Shown here piece after piece: positions 26,111 to 34,380 of a stretch of DNA of 53,781 nucleotides (positions are counted from its first letter, which is position 1; each line of letters opens with the position of its first letter). The stretch spans positions 1 to 53,781 of the forward strand of contig SVJA01000014.1 of NCBI GenBank assembly GCA_015069195.1, in the 5' to 3' direction. This DNA is from Oscillospiraceae bacterium. GTDB lineage: Bacteria > Bacillota > Clostridia > UBA1212. The notes beneath the pieces are model-generated. The model saw only the letters and a program-made list of their open reading frames with translations. It was not told where the DNA came from and ran no database searches. A program made the position numbers and the translations under genes.

Positions 26111-26167
26111 ATAAACCACCACCTCTGCGCATTTATATAAAATTCACAAAGGAAACAACTGCACACC

Positions 26168-26391
26168 AAGTATAAGGGCAAGACCTTAAGAAAAGGGTAG
26201 CAGGTTTCCTGAAAATGTAAATGATAACAGTTATTTCCCAGGAAAAATCCGAGGTACGCGTGTGGATTTATGGGTTTACGCCCTGCGGTCGTAAAAATAA
26301 GACCACACGAGTACCTCGGATTTTTGCCCTATACTTATATGTAGCGTGGTGATTTACGTCCTATGTCCGTAAAAATAAATCTAAAATCCAC
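26168..26391. ncRNA. Structured noncoding element with a 23-bp stem and a repeated hairpin motif
   Basis: Outer arms AAGTATAAGGGCA (26168-26180) and TGCCCTATACTT (26325-26336) enclose a 23-bp stem with one mismatch (26243-26265 with 26303-26325). The 37-base loop contains TTTACG...CGTAAAAATAA (26275-26300). A second copy of that 26-base motif (26353-26378, 20 of 26 identical) lies downstream inside its own stem (GTGG/CCAC plus GATTTA/TAAATC). No coding frame fits. It could be a structured RNA on either strand, or a pair of terminator-like hairpins. I cannot match it to a known family. Confidence 0.5.
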
Positions 26392-26482
26392 CTTGGATGT
26401 TTTGCACTAATTTTTTTAAAAGCCCTTTGCATAACTGCCGGAAATTTGATATCGGACCGATTTTAAGTTATGCATCTGGGAG

Positions 26483-26510
26483 TTGACACATTACCGTTAT
26501 CTGTTATAAT
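26483..26510 (+). promoter_or_regulatory. Sigma-A promoter of the zinc-regulator/transporter operon
   Basis: TTGACA (26483-26488), 16-base spacer, TATAAT (26505-26510). It lies about 70 bases before the regulator start and immediately before the palindromic operator. Confidence 0.88.
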
Positions 26511-26511
26511 G

Positions 26512-26532
26512 ATTTGCGAATTGTTCGCAAAT
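26512..26532 (+). promoter_or_regulatory. Zur/Fur-type operator (9-3-9 palindrome) over the transcription start
   Basis: ATTTGCGAA, TTG, TTCGCAAAT: perfect nine-base arms one base after the -10 hexamer, covering the expected +1. The position is ideal for repression, and the palindrome size suits a Fur-family dimer. The adjacent regulator gene implies autoregulation. Confidence 0.8.
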
Positions 26533-26580
26533 TGCCTGAGCTATTTGCAATTCATTCATTATCACAAGAGGTTTTCTTTT

Positions 26581-26988
26581 ATGCGAGAATATATGACGGA
26601 GCAGCGTAAAGTGTTGCTTGCATTTTTAAAAGAGAATACGGACATACAGTTTACTGTTGAAGAAATTTGCGAAGGCGTTAACCAAAGCGGTACTCACGAT
26701 ATAAGTTTAAGTGCCGTTTACAGAAATATTGCGAAGCTTGCAGAGGGCGGTCACGTGAGACGTTTTATGCGTGACGGAAGCAGGACTGCGGTGTATCAGT
26801 ATGTGCACTGCCATGATTGTGAGAAACATCTTCATATGAAGTGTGTTAAGTGCAGTAAGATTTTGCATATGGACGATGAGGCGACTTCGGAGATGCTTGT
26901 TGCGGCTCTGAAAAAGAGCAATTTCAAGATAGACGAAAGAAAAACGATGTTGTACGGTGTGTGCGAAAGTTGCAGTGAGGATATATAG
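26581..26988 (+). CDS. zur: Fur-family transcriptional regulator, probably Zur
   Basis: A 135-residue Fur-family repressor. The winged-helix N-terminus includes TVEEICEGVNQSGTHDISLSAVYRNIAKLAEGGHVRRF with the family's AVYRNIxKL recognition helix. The C-terminal metal domain has HCHDCEKHLHMKCVKCSK with the structural CxxC pair, and CESCSED with the second pair. I start at ATG 26581 because AGAGG stands at 26567-26571 and the promoter-operator lies inside any longer frame. Zinc specificity is inferred from the znuA-znuC-znuB genes directly downstream, which share the operator-controlled promoter. The ATG at 26593 is a possible alternative start. Confidence 0.88.
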   Translation: MREYMTEQRKVLLAFLKENTDIQFTVEEICEGVNQSGTHDISLSAVYRNIAKLAEGGHVRRFMRDGSRTAVYQYVHCHDCEKHLHMKCVKCSKILHMDDEATSEMLVAALKKSNFKIDERKTMLYGVCESCSEDI

Positions 26989-27975
26989 ATGATAAAAGTG
27001 TTGAAAGATAGAGTGAAAAAATTTACAGCACTTGCATTTATGGTTGTTATCTTTATGTCCGTCGCGACAGGTTGCAGTACAGGAAAAGATAATGATGGCA
27101 CAATTAATATTCTTTGCACGATTTTTCCGGCGTATGATTGGGTTCGTGAGATTACTGCAGGTGCCTCAAATGTTGAGGTTGAACTTTTGGTTGATAGCGG
27201 TGCGGATATGCACAGTTATCAGGCGAGCGCATCAGATCTTGTAAAGATTGCATCGTGTGATGTTTTTGTGTATGTGGGCGGTGTTTCTGACGGTTGGGTA
27301 GAGGATGCCTTGGAAAGTGCGCCGAACGATAAAAGAACTGTTCTGAATCTTATGGAGCTTTTGCCTGAGGAAAGAAAGATTTGTGCGAGCAGTGATCACG
27401 ACCACGAAGACGGATACGTTCATACGGAAAAAGATGCTTATGACGAACATCTGTGGCTTTCGATAAATAGTGCAAAGATACTTTGTGAAAAGATTTCCGA
27501 GGAAATATCAAAAGTTGATTCGGTAAATTCGGAAAAATATACCGCGAATACAAATGCTTATTGTAAAGCTCTTGAAGAACTTGACGAAGAGTACAAAAAA
27601 GTGTGTGATAACGCTCAAAATAAGACTCTCGTATTCGGCGGAAGATTTCCTTTTGCATATCTTTTAAATGATTACGGTCTTAAACATTATGCGGCTTTTG
27701 ATGGTTGTTCTGCAGAGAGTGAAGCAAGTTTTGATACGGTTGTTTTCCTCGCAGGAAAGGTTGACGAGCTTGGTGCTCCGGCAGTTTTGTCTGTAAAAGA
27801 TGATTCGGAAGCCCTTGCAAAGACTATCATAGAAAACACAAAGTTAAAGAATCAGCAGATAATTACGCTTGATTCGATACAGGCTGTGACGCGCAAGGAC
27901 ATTGACGGCGGCGCCGCGTATTTAAAGATAATGAAAGCAAATCTTGATGCAATAAAAGTCGCACTTGATTATTGA
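26989..27975 (+). CDS. znuA: Zinc-type ABC transporter substrate-binding lipoprotein
   Basis: A 328-residue cluster A-I metal-binding protein anchored by a lipobox (SVATGC, Cys29). First ligand His sits in GADMHSYQAS; the second in DEHLWLSINSA. The acidic/His loop SSDHDHEDGYVHTEKD is a short version of the zinc-delivery loop of ZnuA proteins. The third His of the family motif is replaced by Arg (GGRFPFAYLLNDYG); the final ligand region is present as FDGCSAESEASFDTV. It starts right at the regulator stop. By family it captures Zn2+ (or Mn2+) outside the membrane for the ZnuBC permease; the Zur context favours zinc. Confidence 0.9.
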   Translation: MIKVLKDRVKKFTALAFMVVIFMSVATGCSTGKDNDGTINILCTIFPAYDWVREITAGASNVEVELLVDSGADMHSYQASASDLVKIASCDVFVYVGGVSDGWVEDALESAPNDKRTVLNLMELLPEERKICASSDHDHEDGYVHTEKDAYDEHLWLSINSAKILCEKISEEISKVDSVNSEKYTANTNAYCKALEELDEEYKKVCDNAQNKTLVFGGRFPFAYLLNDYGLKHYAAFDGCSAESEASFDTVVFLAGKVDELGAPAVLSVKDDSEALAKTIIENTKLKNQQIITLDSIQAVTRKDIDGGAAYLKIMKANLDAIKVALDY

Positions 27976-27990
27976 TATACGGAGGTTTTA

Positions 27991-28704
27991 ATGGCACTTC
28001 TGACATTAAAAGACGTTACACTCGGATATGACGGAATGATTGTAACGGAAAATGTGAACTTTTCAATAGAACATGGTGACTATCTGTGTATAGTCGGTGA
28101 GAACGGTTCGGGAAAAAGTACACTTATGAAAACTATATTAAAACTTGTGAATCCTCTTCGTGGCGAGGTCTCTACGGGTGACGGACTTAAATCAAAAGAG
28201 ATCGGTTATCTTCCTCAGCAGACGGTTGTGCAGAGGGATTTTCCTGCATCGGTTAATGAAATTGTTTTGTCCGGTTGCCTTAATCGCACAGGCCTGAGAC
28301 CTTTCTATACAAAAGCTGAGAAGAAACTTGCCGAAGAGAATATGCGGAAAATGGATATTCTTGAGCTGAAAGACAGATGTTACAGAGATTTGTCCGGCGG
28401 ACAGCAGCAGAGGGTTTTGCTTGCAAGGGCTCTTTGTGCGGCAAAGAAAATGATACTTCTTGATGAGCCTGTTTCGGGACTTGATCCGAAAGTTGCGCGT
28501 GAGATGTACGAACTTATATACAGACTTAATAAAGAAGACGGAATTACGGTTGTAATGATTTCGCACGATATAAATGAAGCTGTAAGATATGCTGATAAGA
28601 TCCTTCATATCGGAAGTCAAAGACCTTTGTTTTTCGGTGATAAATCGGATTATGTGAAAAGCGGAATTGCTGATGCTTTTATTCATACAAAGGGGGCAGA
28701 GTGA
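27991..28704 (+). CDS. znuC: Zinc ABC transporter ATP-binding protein
   Basis: A 237-residue ABC ATPase: Walker A GENGSGKSTL (~36-45), Q loop YLPQQTVVQRDFP, signature DLSGGQQQRVLLARAL (~133-148), Walker B MILLDEPVSGLD and switch His (ISHDI). The length and YLPQ segment fit the metal-type ZnuC/MntB/TroB group. It is encoded 15 bases after znuA, with GGAGG before the ATG, and its stop lies next to the permease start. Confidence 0.93.
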   Translation: MALLTLKDVTLGYDGMIVTENVNFSIEHGDYLCIVGENGSGKSTLMKTILKLVNPLRGEVSTGDGLKSKEIGYLPQQTVVQRDFPASVNEIVLSGCLNRTGLRPFYTKAEKKLAEENMRKMDILELKDRCYRDLSGGQQQRVLLARALCAAKKMILLDEPVSGLDPKVAREMYELIYRLNKEDGITVVMISHDINEAVRYADKILHIGSQRPLFFGDKSDYVKSGIADAFIHTKGAE

Positions 28705-28705
28705 T

Positions 28706-29557
28706 ATGGCAGAGATTTTTGATAAATTGTATCTGTATTTTCAGTTCCCGTTTGTAAGATATGCTTTGATTGTTGCGGTACTTGTGTCGCTTTGTGCTTC
28801 AATGCTGGGCGTTATCCTTGTGCTTAAAAGGTTCTCTTTTATCGGTGACGGACTTTCACATGTGGCATTCGGCGCAATGGCGATAGCGGCAGTTGCAGGT
28901 CTCACAAACAATATGCTTATTGTGATTCCGATAACCGTAATCTGTGCGGTATTGATACTTTGTGCAGGACAGAATTCAAAGATAAAAGGCGATGCTTCGA
29001 TAGCTCTTATATCGGTGAGTTCACTTGCGATAGGTTATCTTTTGTATAATGTGTTTTCGACGTCGTCAAATGTAAGCGGTGATGTGTGCAGTACGCTTTT
29101 CGGTGCTTCGTCGATACTCACGTTAAAACAATCCGATATGTGGATAAGCGTAATAATGTCCGTGATTGTAATGGGACTTTTTGTATTCTTTTACAACAAG
29201 ATATTCAGCGTGACGTTTGATGAAAATTTTGCCTGTGCGACAGGAACATCTGCAAAACTTTACAATCTGATAGTGGCGGTTATTACAGCGGTTATTATAG
29301 TGCTTGCAATGAATCTTGTAGGCTCGCTTTTAATATCTGCGCTTATAATATTTCCGGCGCTTTCTGCGATGAGAGTTTTCAGTACATTCAAATCCGTAAC
29401 AATATGTGCTGTTGTGAATTCAGTTGTTTGCACAAGCGTGGGAATGATAATTTCAATTCTTGCGGAGACTCCCGTAGGTGCTACGATAGTTGCGGTAGAC
29501 GCGGCTTTGTTTATAATTTACACGGTTGTCGGAATGGCGGCAGGTCGCAGAAAATAA
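28706..29557 (+). CDS. znuB: Zinc ABC transporter permease
   Basis: A 283-residue membrane protein with about eight to nine hydrophobic helices. ABC-3 family segments are clear: LGVILVLKRFSFIGDGLSHVAFG (~30-52), the cytoplasmic EAA-like stretch around NKIFSVTFDENFACATG, and NLVGSLLISALIIFPALSAM. I start at ATG 28706, two bases after the ATPase stop, behind AGGGGG; an upstream in-frame ATG inside znuC has no ribosome site. It forms the channel for ZnuA-delivered metal. Confidence 0.93.
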   Translation: MAEIFDKLYLYFQFPFVRYALIVAVLVSLCASMLGVILVLKRFSFIGDGLSHVAFGAMAIAAVAGLTNNMLIVIPITVICAVLILCAGQNSKIKGDASIALISVSSLAIGYLLYNVFSTSSNVSGDVCSTLFGASSILTLKQSDMWISVIMSVIVMGLFVFFYNKIFSVTFDENFACATGTSAKLYNLIVAVITAVIIVLAMNLVGSLLISALIIFPALSAMRVFSTFKSVTICAVVNSVVCTSVGMIISILAETPVGATIVAVDAALFIIYTVVGMAAGRRK

Positions 29558-29581
29558 TTGTTTAATGATTTAATATTTTAC

Positions 29582-29610
29582 TTGACTAAAGCGGTGAAGT
29601 GTGAGATACT
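29582..29610 (+). promoter_or_regulatory. Promoter of the histidine operon
   Basis: TTGACT, 17-base spacer, GATACT, about 43 bases before the hisZ start. The leader is too short for a T-box or a His-codon attenuator, so none is expected here. Confidence 0.65.
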
Positions 29611-29652
29611 GTCGATGTCAAGAAATTTTACTATAATTTTGAGGTGCTTTTG

Positions 29653-30780
29653 ATGGAATCAGAAATCAGCATATTAAAGAAATCCGAGCTTGCAGAACTC
29701 AAACTCAGAAGACTCTACGAGCAGTACGGATATCAAAAATACAGAATGAATCAGTTTGAGGAGTACGCTTTCTACATAGAGAATAAGAACTTTTTGGGTT
29801 CTGACAGCTTTATTACGTTCAATGATAAGGACGGAAAGCTTATGGCTTTGAAGCCGGATGTTACTCTCAGCATGGTTAAAAATACATCTGCGGATATGAC
29901 AGGATCGAAAAAACTTTACTATTCCGAGAATATTTTCAGATTTATAAAGAATGCAGGGGAGTATCGCGAGCTTAATCAGACGGGACTTGAGCTTATCGGA
30001 AAGGTAGATTTGCTCAGCACTGCAGAGATTGTAACCTTGGCGGCAAAGAGTCTTGAGATTATAAATTCATCATATGTTCTTACTGTTTCGCACATGGGCA
30101 TTATTTCCGGTCTCTTAGAAGAAATCAATGCGGACTATACTGTAAAAGAGCGTATTATGGAATGTATTTCCGAAAAGAATCCTCACGACCTCAGAAAACT
30201 CGGGGAGAGTGCAGGTATAAGCGGTGAAATCATAGAGCGTATAGAAAAACTCATTTCGATAAATTGCCCGCTGAATGCCGCTTCCGATGCGCTTGATTCT
30301 GTTGTATGTAATTTCACTACTTTTGAAGCAGTAAAAGAAATAAAGGCTATTTCCGAGGTTATGGCAGGCAGCAAATACGCTGACAGAATACGAATTGATT
30401 TTTCATCGGTAAGTGATATGCAGTATTACAACGGAATTTTGTTCAGCGGCTACATAGAGGGTGTTGCATCAGCTGTTGTAGTGGGCGGTCGTTATGACAA
30501 TCTTCTCCGCAGAATGAATAAAGGAAACCTTCAGGCGATAGGCTTTGCGGTAAACTTCTATGAGCTTGACAGATTTCTGAAAGAAAAGTCAAATATGAGC
30601 GGCAACGGAACTGTTGCGATAAAATATTCCGAAAAAGCTGATTTAAAGAAAGTTTACGAAATTATCGAGAAGTACATTGCAGAAGGCAAAAAAGTAATTT
30701 TTGAAAATGATATTTCAGCGTATGCGGAATATGAGAAATTTATTGAAATTGATGAAAACGGGGAGGTGTCCGTAAAATGA
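29653..30780 (+). CDS. hisZ: ATP phosphoribosyltransferase regulatory subunit HisZ
   Basis: A 375-residue HisRS-like protein without tRNA ligase function. It keeps class II motif 2-like elements (LKPDVTLSMVKN, YYSENIFRF, ELNQTGLELIG) and motif 3-like VVGGRYDNLLRRM ... AIGFAVNFYELD. It forms an octamer with the short HisG and confers histidine inhibition. I start at ATG 29653 because GAGGTG lies six bases upstream. The final four bases overlap hisG (ATGA). Confidence 0.93.
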   Translation: MESEISILKKSELAELKLRRLYEQYGYQKYRMNQFEEYAFYIENKNFLGSDSFITFNDKDGKLMALKPDVTLSMVKNTSADMTGSKKLYYSENIFRFIKNAGEYRELNQTGLELIGKVDLLSTAEIVTLAAKSLEIINSSYVLTVSHMGIISGLLEEINADYTVKERIMECISEKNPHDLRKLGESAGISGEIIERIEKLISINCPLNAASDALDSVVCNFTTFEAVKEIKAISEVMAGSKYADRIRIDFSSVSDMQYYNGILFSGYIEGVASAVVVGGRYDNLLRRMNKGNLQAIGFAVNFYELDRFLKEKSNMSGNGTVAIKYSEKADLKKVYEIIEKYIAEGKKVIFENDISAYAEYEKFIEIDENGEVSVK

Positions 30781-31400
30781 TAAACGTTGCATTGCCGAAA
30801 GGCCGTATCGGTGACAAAGTAAGAAAGATTTTTTCACAGATAGGTTATGAATGTGAAGAACCGGACAAAGATGACAGAAGACTCGTTATAGAAAATGCTG
30901 ACGGTACGATAAGATATCTCTTGATAAAGCCCTCCGACGTAGGTGTTTACGTCGAAAGAGGCGCGGCTGATATAGGAGTTCTCGGAAAGGACACGATCAC
31001 CGAAACAAATCCCGATATATTCGAACTTGCCGACCTTAACATCGGTAAATGCAAAATGTGTGTGTGCGCTCCTAATGACTGGGAGGACGACCCGGACTCC
31101 GTACTTCGTGTTGCAACCAAGTACCCGAACATTGCAAAGACTTATTACAGCAGTGTAAACCGCCAGATAGAGATAATAAAACTCAACGGTTCGATAGAGC
31201 TTGCACCGATTTTAGGACTTTCGGATGTTATAGTGGATATCGTAGAGACCGGCACTACGCTCAAAGAAAACAATTTGCATCCGGTACTGCCGATTCTTGA
31301 CATAAGTGCAAGACTTATAGCAAACAAGAGCAGTTACAGATTCAAATCCGAGGAAATAGAAAATATCACTCGCAAAATAAAGGAGTTAAACGGACAATGA
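30777..31400 (+). CDS. hisG: ATP phosphoribosyltransferase catalytic subunit (short form)
   Basis: A 207-residue short-form HisG lacking the C-terminal regulatory domain and therefore needing HisZ. Family features: INVALPKGRIGDKV at the start, DVGVYVERGAADIGVLGKDT (~53-72), and the PRPP loop DVIVDIVETGTTLKENNL (~146-163). It catalyses the first step, ATP plus PRPP to phosphoribosyl-ATP. It overlaps hisZ and hisD by four bases each. Confidence 0.96.
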   Translation: MINVALPKGRIGDKVRKIFSQIGYECEEPDKDDRRLVIENADGTIRYLLIKPSDVGVYVERGAADIGVLGKDTITETNPDIFELADLNIGKCKMCVCAPNDWEDDPDSVLRVATKYPNIAKTYYSSVNRQIEIIKLNGSIELAPILGLSDVIVDIVETGTTLKENNLHPVLPILDISARLIANKSSYRFKSEEIENITRKIKELNGQ

Positions 31401-32680
31401 TACGAATTTTAGATACGGAAGATGTTGCAATAGAAGATATATTAAAGCGTGAAAGCACATCGTTTGACGAGGCTGACAAGATTGCGGCAGATGTTATAGC
31501 AAACGTTACTGCAAACGGTGATAAGGCGCTTTTTGAATATTGTGAGCGCTTTGATAAAGTTACTCTTACATCACTTGAAGTGACAGCAGACGAGATAGAA
31601 GAGGTGTATGCTAAAGTTGATGCGGAGCTTCTTGAAACAATGAAAAAGGCCGCTGAAAATATCAGAGCATTCCACGAAAAGCAAGTCAGAAACGGTTTTG
31701 CGATTACAGAAAATGACGGCATAGTTCTCGGACAGAAAATAACTCCGATTGAGAAGGCAGGACTTTATGTTCCGGGCGGTACTGCAAGTTATCCGAGTAC
31801 TGTTTTGATGAATGCAATTCCGGCAAAGATTGCAGGCGTAAGCGAGATTGTCATCACAACACCTCCGCAGAAGGACGGAAAGATTGCCGCTCCGATACTT
31901 GCTGCTGCAAAGATTGCAGGCGTTGACAGAATATTTAAGGTGGGCGGCGCGCAGGCGATAGCTGCACTTGCTTATGGTACGGAAACAGTTCCGAAAGTTG
32001 ATAAGATTGTAGGCCCCGGAAATGTATTTGTGGCTGCGGCAAAGAGAAGAGTTTACGGTATCGTAAACATTGATATGATTGCCGGACCGAGTGAGATTTT
32101 AGTAATCGCTGACGGTAAATGTGATCCGGCAGTTGTTGCGGCAGATTTACTTTCACAGGCAGAGCACGACAAAAATGCAAGCAGTGTTCTTATAACAAAC
32201 AGCAGAACTCTTGCCGTTAAGGTTATGAACGAACTTGAAAGACAGATTCCGCTTCTTCCGAGAAATGAAATCTGCAGATCTTCGATTGATAACAACGGAA
32301 AGATAATCATTGTAAACGACCTTAAAGAGGCTGTTGCGATTTCAAATATGATTGCACCGGAGCACCTTGAAGTTTGCGTAGAAGAGCCGTTTGCACTCTT
32401 AAGCGAGATTAAAAATGCCGGTAGTATTTTCCTTGGCAGAAACTGTCCCGAAGCACTCGGTGACTATTTTGCAGGTCCGAACCACACACTTCCTACAAAC
32501 GGTACGGCGAGATTTTCTTCACCGCTTTCGGTTGATGACTTTATAAAGAAATCTTCATTCATTTACTATACAAAGGAAGCACTTTCAAAGGTATCCGACG
32601 GTATTCAGAAATTTGCAGAGAGTGAGGGTCTCAGCGCTCACGCAAGAAGTGTTGCACAGAGATTTGAAAAGAAGGATTGA
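31397..32680 (+). CDS. hisD: Histidinol dehydrogenase
   Basis: A 427-residue zinc enzyme oxidising histidinol to histidine in two steps. Visible are GLYVPGGTASYPSTVLMNAIPAKIAG (~120), VGPGNVFVAAAKR, IDMIAGPSEILVI, DLLSQAEHDKNASS (with catalytic and zinc-binding His/Gln) and the C-terminal GPNHTLPTNGTARF. The length is normal. It overlaps hisG by four bases. Confidence 0.97.
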   Translation: MIRILDTEDVAIEDILKRESTSFDEADKIAADVIANVTANGDKALFEYCERFDKVTLTSLEVTADEIEEVYAKVDAELLETMKKAAENIRAFHEKQVRNGFAITENDGIVLGQKITPIEKAGLYVPGGTASYPSTVLMNAIPAKIAGVSEIVITTPPQKDGKIAAPILAAAKIAGVDRIFKVGGAQAIAALAYGTETVPKVDKIVGPGNVFVAAAKRRVYGIVNIDMIAGPSEILVIADGKCDPAVVAADLLSQAEHDKNASSVLITNSRTLAVKVMNELERQIPLLPRNEICRSSIDNNGKIIIVNDLKEAVAISNMIAPEHLEVCVEEPFALLSEIKNAGSIFLGRNCPEALGDYFAGPNHTLPTNGTARFSSPLSVDDFIKKSSFIYYTKEALSKVSDGIQKFAESEGLSAHARSVAQRFEKKD

Positions 32681-32684
32681 TTTT

Positions 32685-33740
32685 ATGGGCAGATTTTTTT
32701 CGAAAAGACTTTCAGGTCTTTTGCCTTATGTCCCCGGTGAGCAACCGCAGGATATGCAATATATAAAACTTAATACAAATGAGAGTCCCTTTCCTCCTTC
32801 ACCGAAAGTTGTTGAGGCTATTGCAGGTGAATCCGAGAAACTCAACCTTTATTCAGATCCGGAGTGTAAAGTTTTAAACGATGCTATCGCAAAGGCTCTC
32901 GGCGTCGGAAAAGATATGGTTATTTCCGGAAACGGCTCGGATGAGATACTTGCATTTTGTTATATGGCGTTTTGTGACGATGATACGGGAGTTTGCTATC
33001 CTGATATATCTTACGGATTTTATCCTGTATTCAAAGATGTTTTCTATCTTGACGGTAAGGCGATCCCTCTCACAGATGATTTCAAAGTGAACCCTGATGA
33101 CTATATCGCAAGCGGCAGAACGATATTTATTGCTAATCCGAATGCTCCGACAGGAATTTCTCTTGGACTTGATGACATAGAGAAGATCGTTAAGGGTAAT
33201 CCGGACAATATCGTTGTAATCGACGAGGCGTATGTGGACTTCGGCGGAGAGACTGCGATTCCGCTTACATATAAGTACGAGAATCTTATTGTTGTGAGAA
33301 CTTTCTCAAAGTCAAGGAACCTGGCAGGTGCGAGAATCGGTTTTGCTATAGCACAGAAATCATTGATCGACGAGCTGAATAAAATCAAGTTTTCATTCAA
33401 TCCGTACAATGAGGACAGGCTTGCCATTGTTGCAGGTGCCGCCGCTATGGATGACAAAGAATATTTTGAAAAATGCATCGGAGAGATTGTTCGTGTCAGG
33501 GAAGTAACCGTTACAGAGCTTTCTCAGATGGGTTTTGAGATACTTCCGTCAAAGACGAATTTCATTTTTGCAAAAAAAGAAGGCTTTTCGGGAGAAAAAC
33601 TCTACACAGAACTAAAAAAACGCGGTATACTTGTCAGGCATTTTAAATCCGAACGGATTAAGGATTTTGTGAGAATTACGATTGGTACGGAAGAGCAGAT
33701 GAGAACGCTTATCCGTGAGGTTGCAGATATTTTAAAGTAA
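32685..33740 (+). CDS. hisC: Histidinol-phosphate aminotransferase
   Basis: A 351-residue class II PLP aminotransferase. N-terminal LNTNESPFPPSP and NLYSDPE, NGSDEIL (~82-88), the IDEAYVDFGG segment (~178-187), PLP Lys in RTFSKSRNLAGARIGF (~203-218) and FVRITIGT near the end. I start at ATG 32685, four bases after the hisD stop, with GAAGGA upstream. It converts imidazole acetol phosphate to histidinol phosphate. Confidence 0.96.
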   Translation: MGRFFSKRLSGLLPYVPGEQPQDMQYIKLNTNESPFPPSPKVVEAIAGESEKLNLYSDPECKVLNDAIAKALGVGKDMVISGNGSDEILAFCYMAFCDDDTGVCYPDISYGFYPVFKDVFYLDGKAIPLTDDFKVNPDDYIASGRTIFIANPNAPTGISLGLDDIEKIVKGNPDNIVVIDEAYVDFGGETAIPLTYKYENLIVVRTFSKSRNLAGARIGFAIAQKSLIDELNKIKFSFNPYNEDRLAIVAGAAAMDDKEYFEKCIGEIVRVREVTVTELSQMGFEILPSKTNFIFAKKEGFSGEKLYTELKKRGILVRHFKSERIKDFVRITIGTEEQMRTLIREVADILK

Positions 33741-33792
33741 GAATTTTTACAGTGAGCCTGTGCATATACAGGCGGAAAGAAAAGGTGCTACT

Positions 33793-34380
33793 ATGAGAAA
33801 ATCAGTGATTACAAGAAAAACTGCGGAAACCGATATTACACTTGCAATCAATATTGACGGAACAGGCAAGAGTAACATTGAAACAGGTTGCGGATTTCTT
33901 AACCATATGCTCACACTTTTTGCAAAACACAGCGGCTTTGACCTTGATGTGAAGTGCGTGGGAGATGTTGACGTTGATTTTCACCACACGGCAGAGGATA
34001 TAGGCATTGTTCTCGGTAATGCATTTGCCGAGGCTCTCGGTGACAAGAAAGGTATCAAGCGTTACGGAAGCTTTTTACTTCCGATGGACGAATCTTTGGT
34101 TATGATTGCTCTTGATATAAGCGGTCGTTCAATGCTTTGCTTTGACTGCGATATGCCGACTGCGAAGGTAGGAAGTTTTGATACCGAACTTTGCGAGGAA
34201 TTTATGCAGGCTTTTGCACGCTCAATGAATATAACTTTGCACATTAAAAAGTTTGCAGGTTCAAATTCGCACCACATCATAGAGGCTGTTTTCAAAGGTC
34301 TTGCGCACGCTCTCAAAGAGGCTGTCGAGATTGACGAAAAACTCAAAGGTCAAGTATTATCTACAAAGGGTGTAATCTGA
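33793..34380 (+). CDS. hisB: Imidazoleglycerol-phosphate dehydratase
   Basis: A 195-residue monofunctional HisB. The two manganese-site repeats are present: GFLNHMLTLFAKHSGFDL with DFHHTAEDIGI (~58-68), and GSNSHHIIEAVFKG (~161-174). There is no N-terminal phosphatase, so histidinol phosphatase must be encoded elsewhere; none is in this operon. I start at ATG 33793 behind GAAAGGTG. The stop overlaps hisH by one base. Confidence 0.97.
   Translation: MRKSVITRKTAETDITLAINIDGTGKSNIETGCGFLNHMLTLFAKHSGFDLDVKCVGDVDVDFHHTAEDIGIVLGNAFAEALGDKKGIKRYGSFLLPMDESLVMIALDISGRSMLCFDCDMPTAKVGSFDTELCEEFMQAFARSMNITLHIKKFAGSNSHHIIEAVFKGLAHALKEAVEIDEKLKGQVLSTKGVI

Larger units (their letters stand above)
25969..26156. 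repeat. 12-bp inverted repeat flanking the toxin cassette
   Basis: GTTTCCTTTGTG (25969-25980) and CACAAAGGAAAC (26145-26156) match perfectly. On the toxin strand they lie just upstream of the gene and beyond the 3' hairpin, so they could pair end to end in a long toxin transcript, or mark a small mobile unit. Confidence 0.6.

Noticed and set aside
26243-26325. 6S RNA or retron msd hairpin
   Set aside because: The internal bubble is one-sided, unlike 6S RNA, and no reverse transcriptase gene is nearby.
25894-26480. CRISPR array or phage attachment site
   Set aside because: Only two imperfect copies of a 26-base motif exist, with no regular spacers, no cas genes and no integrase.
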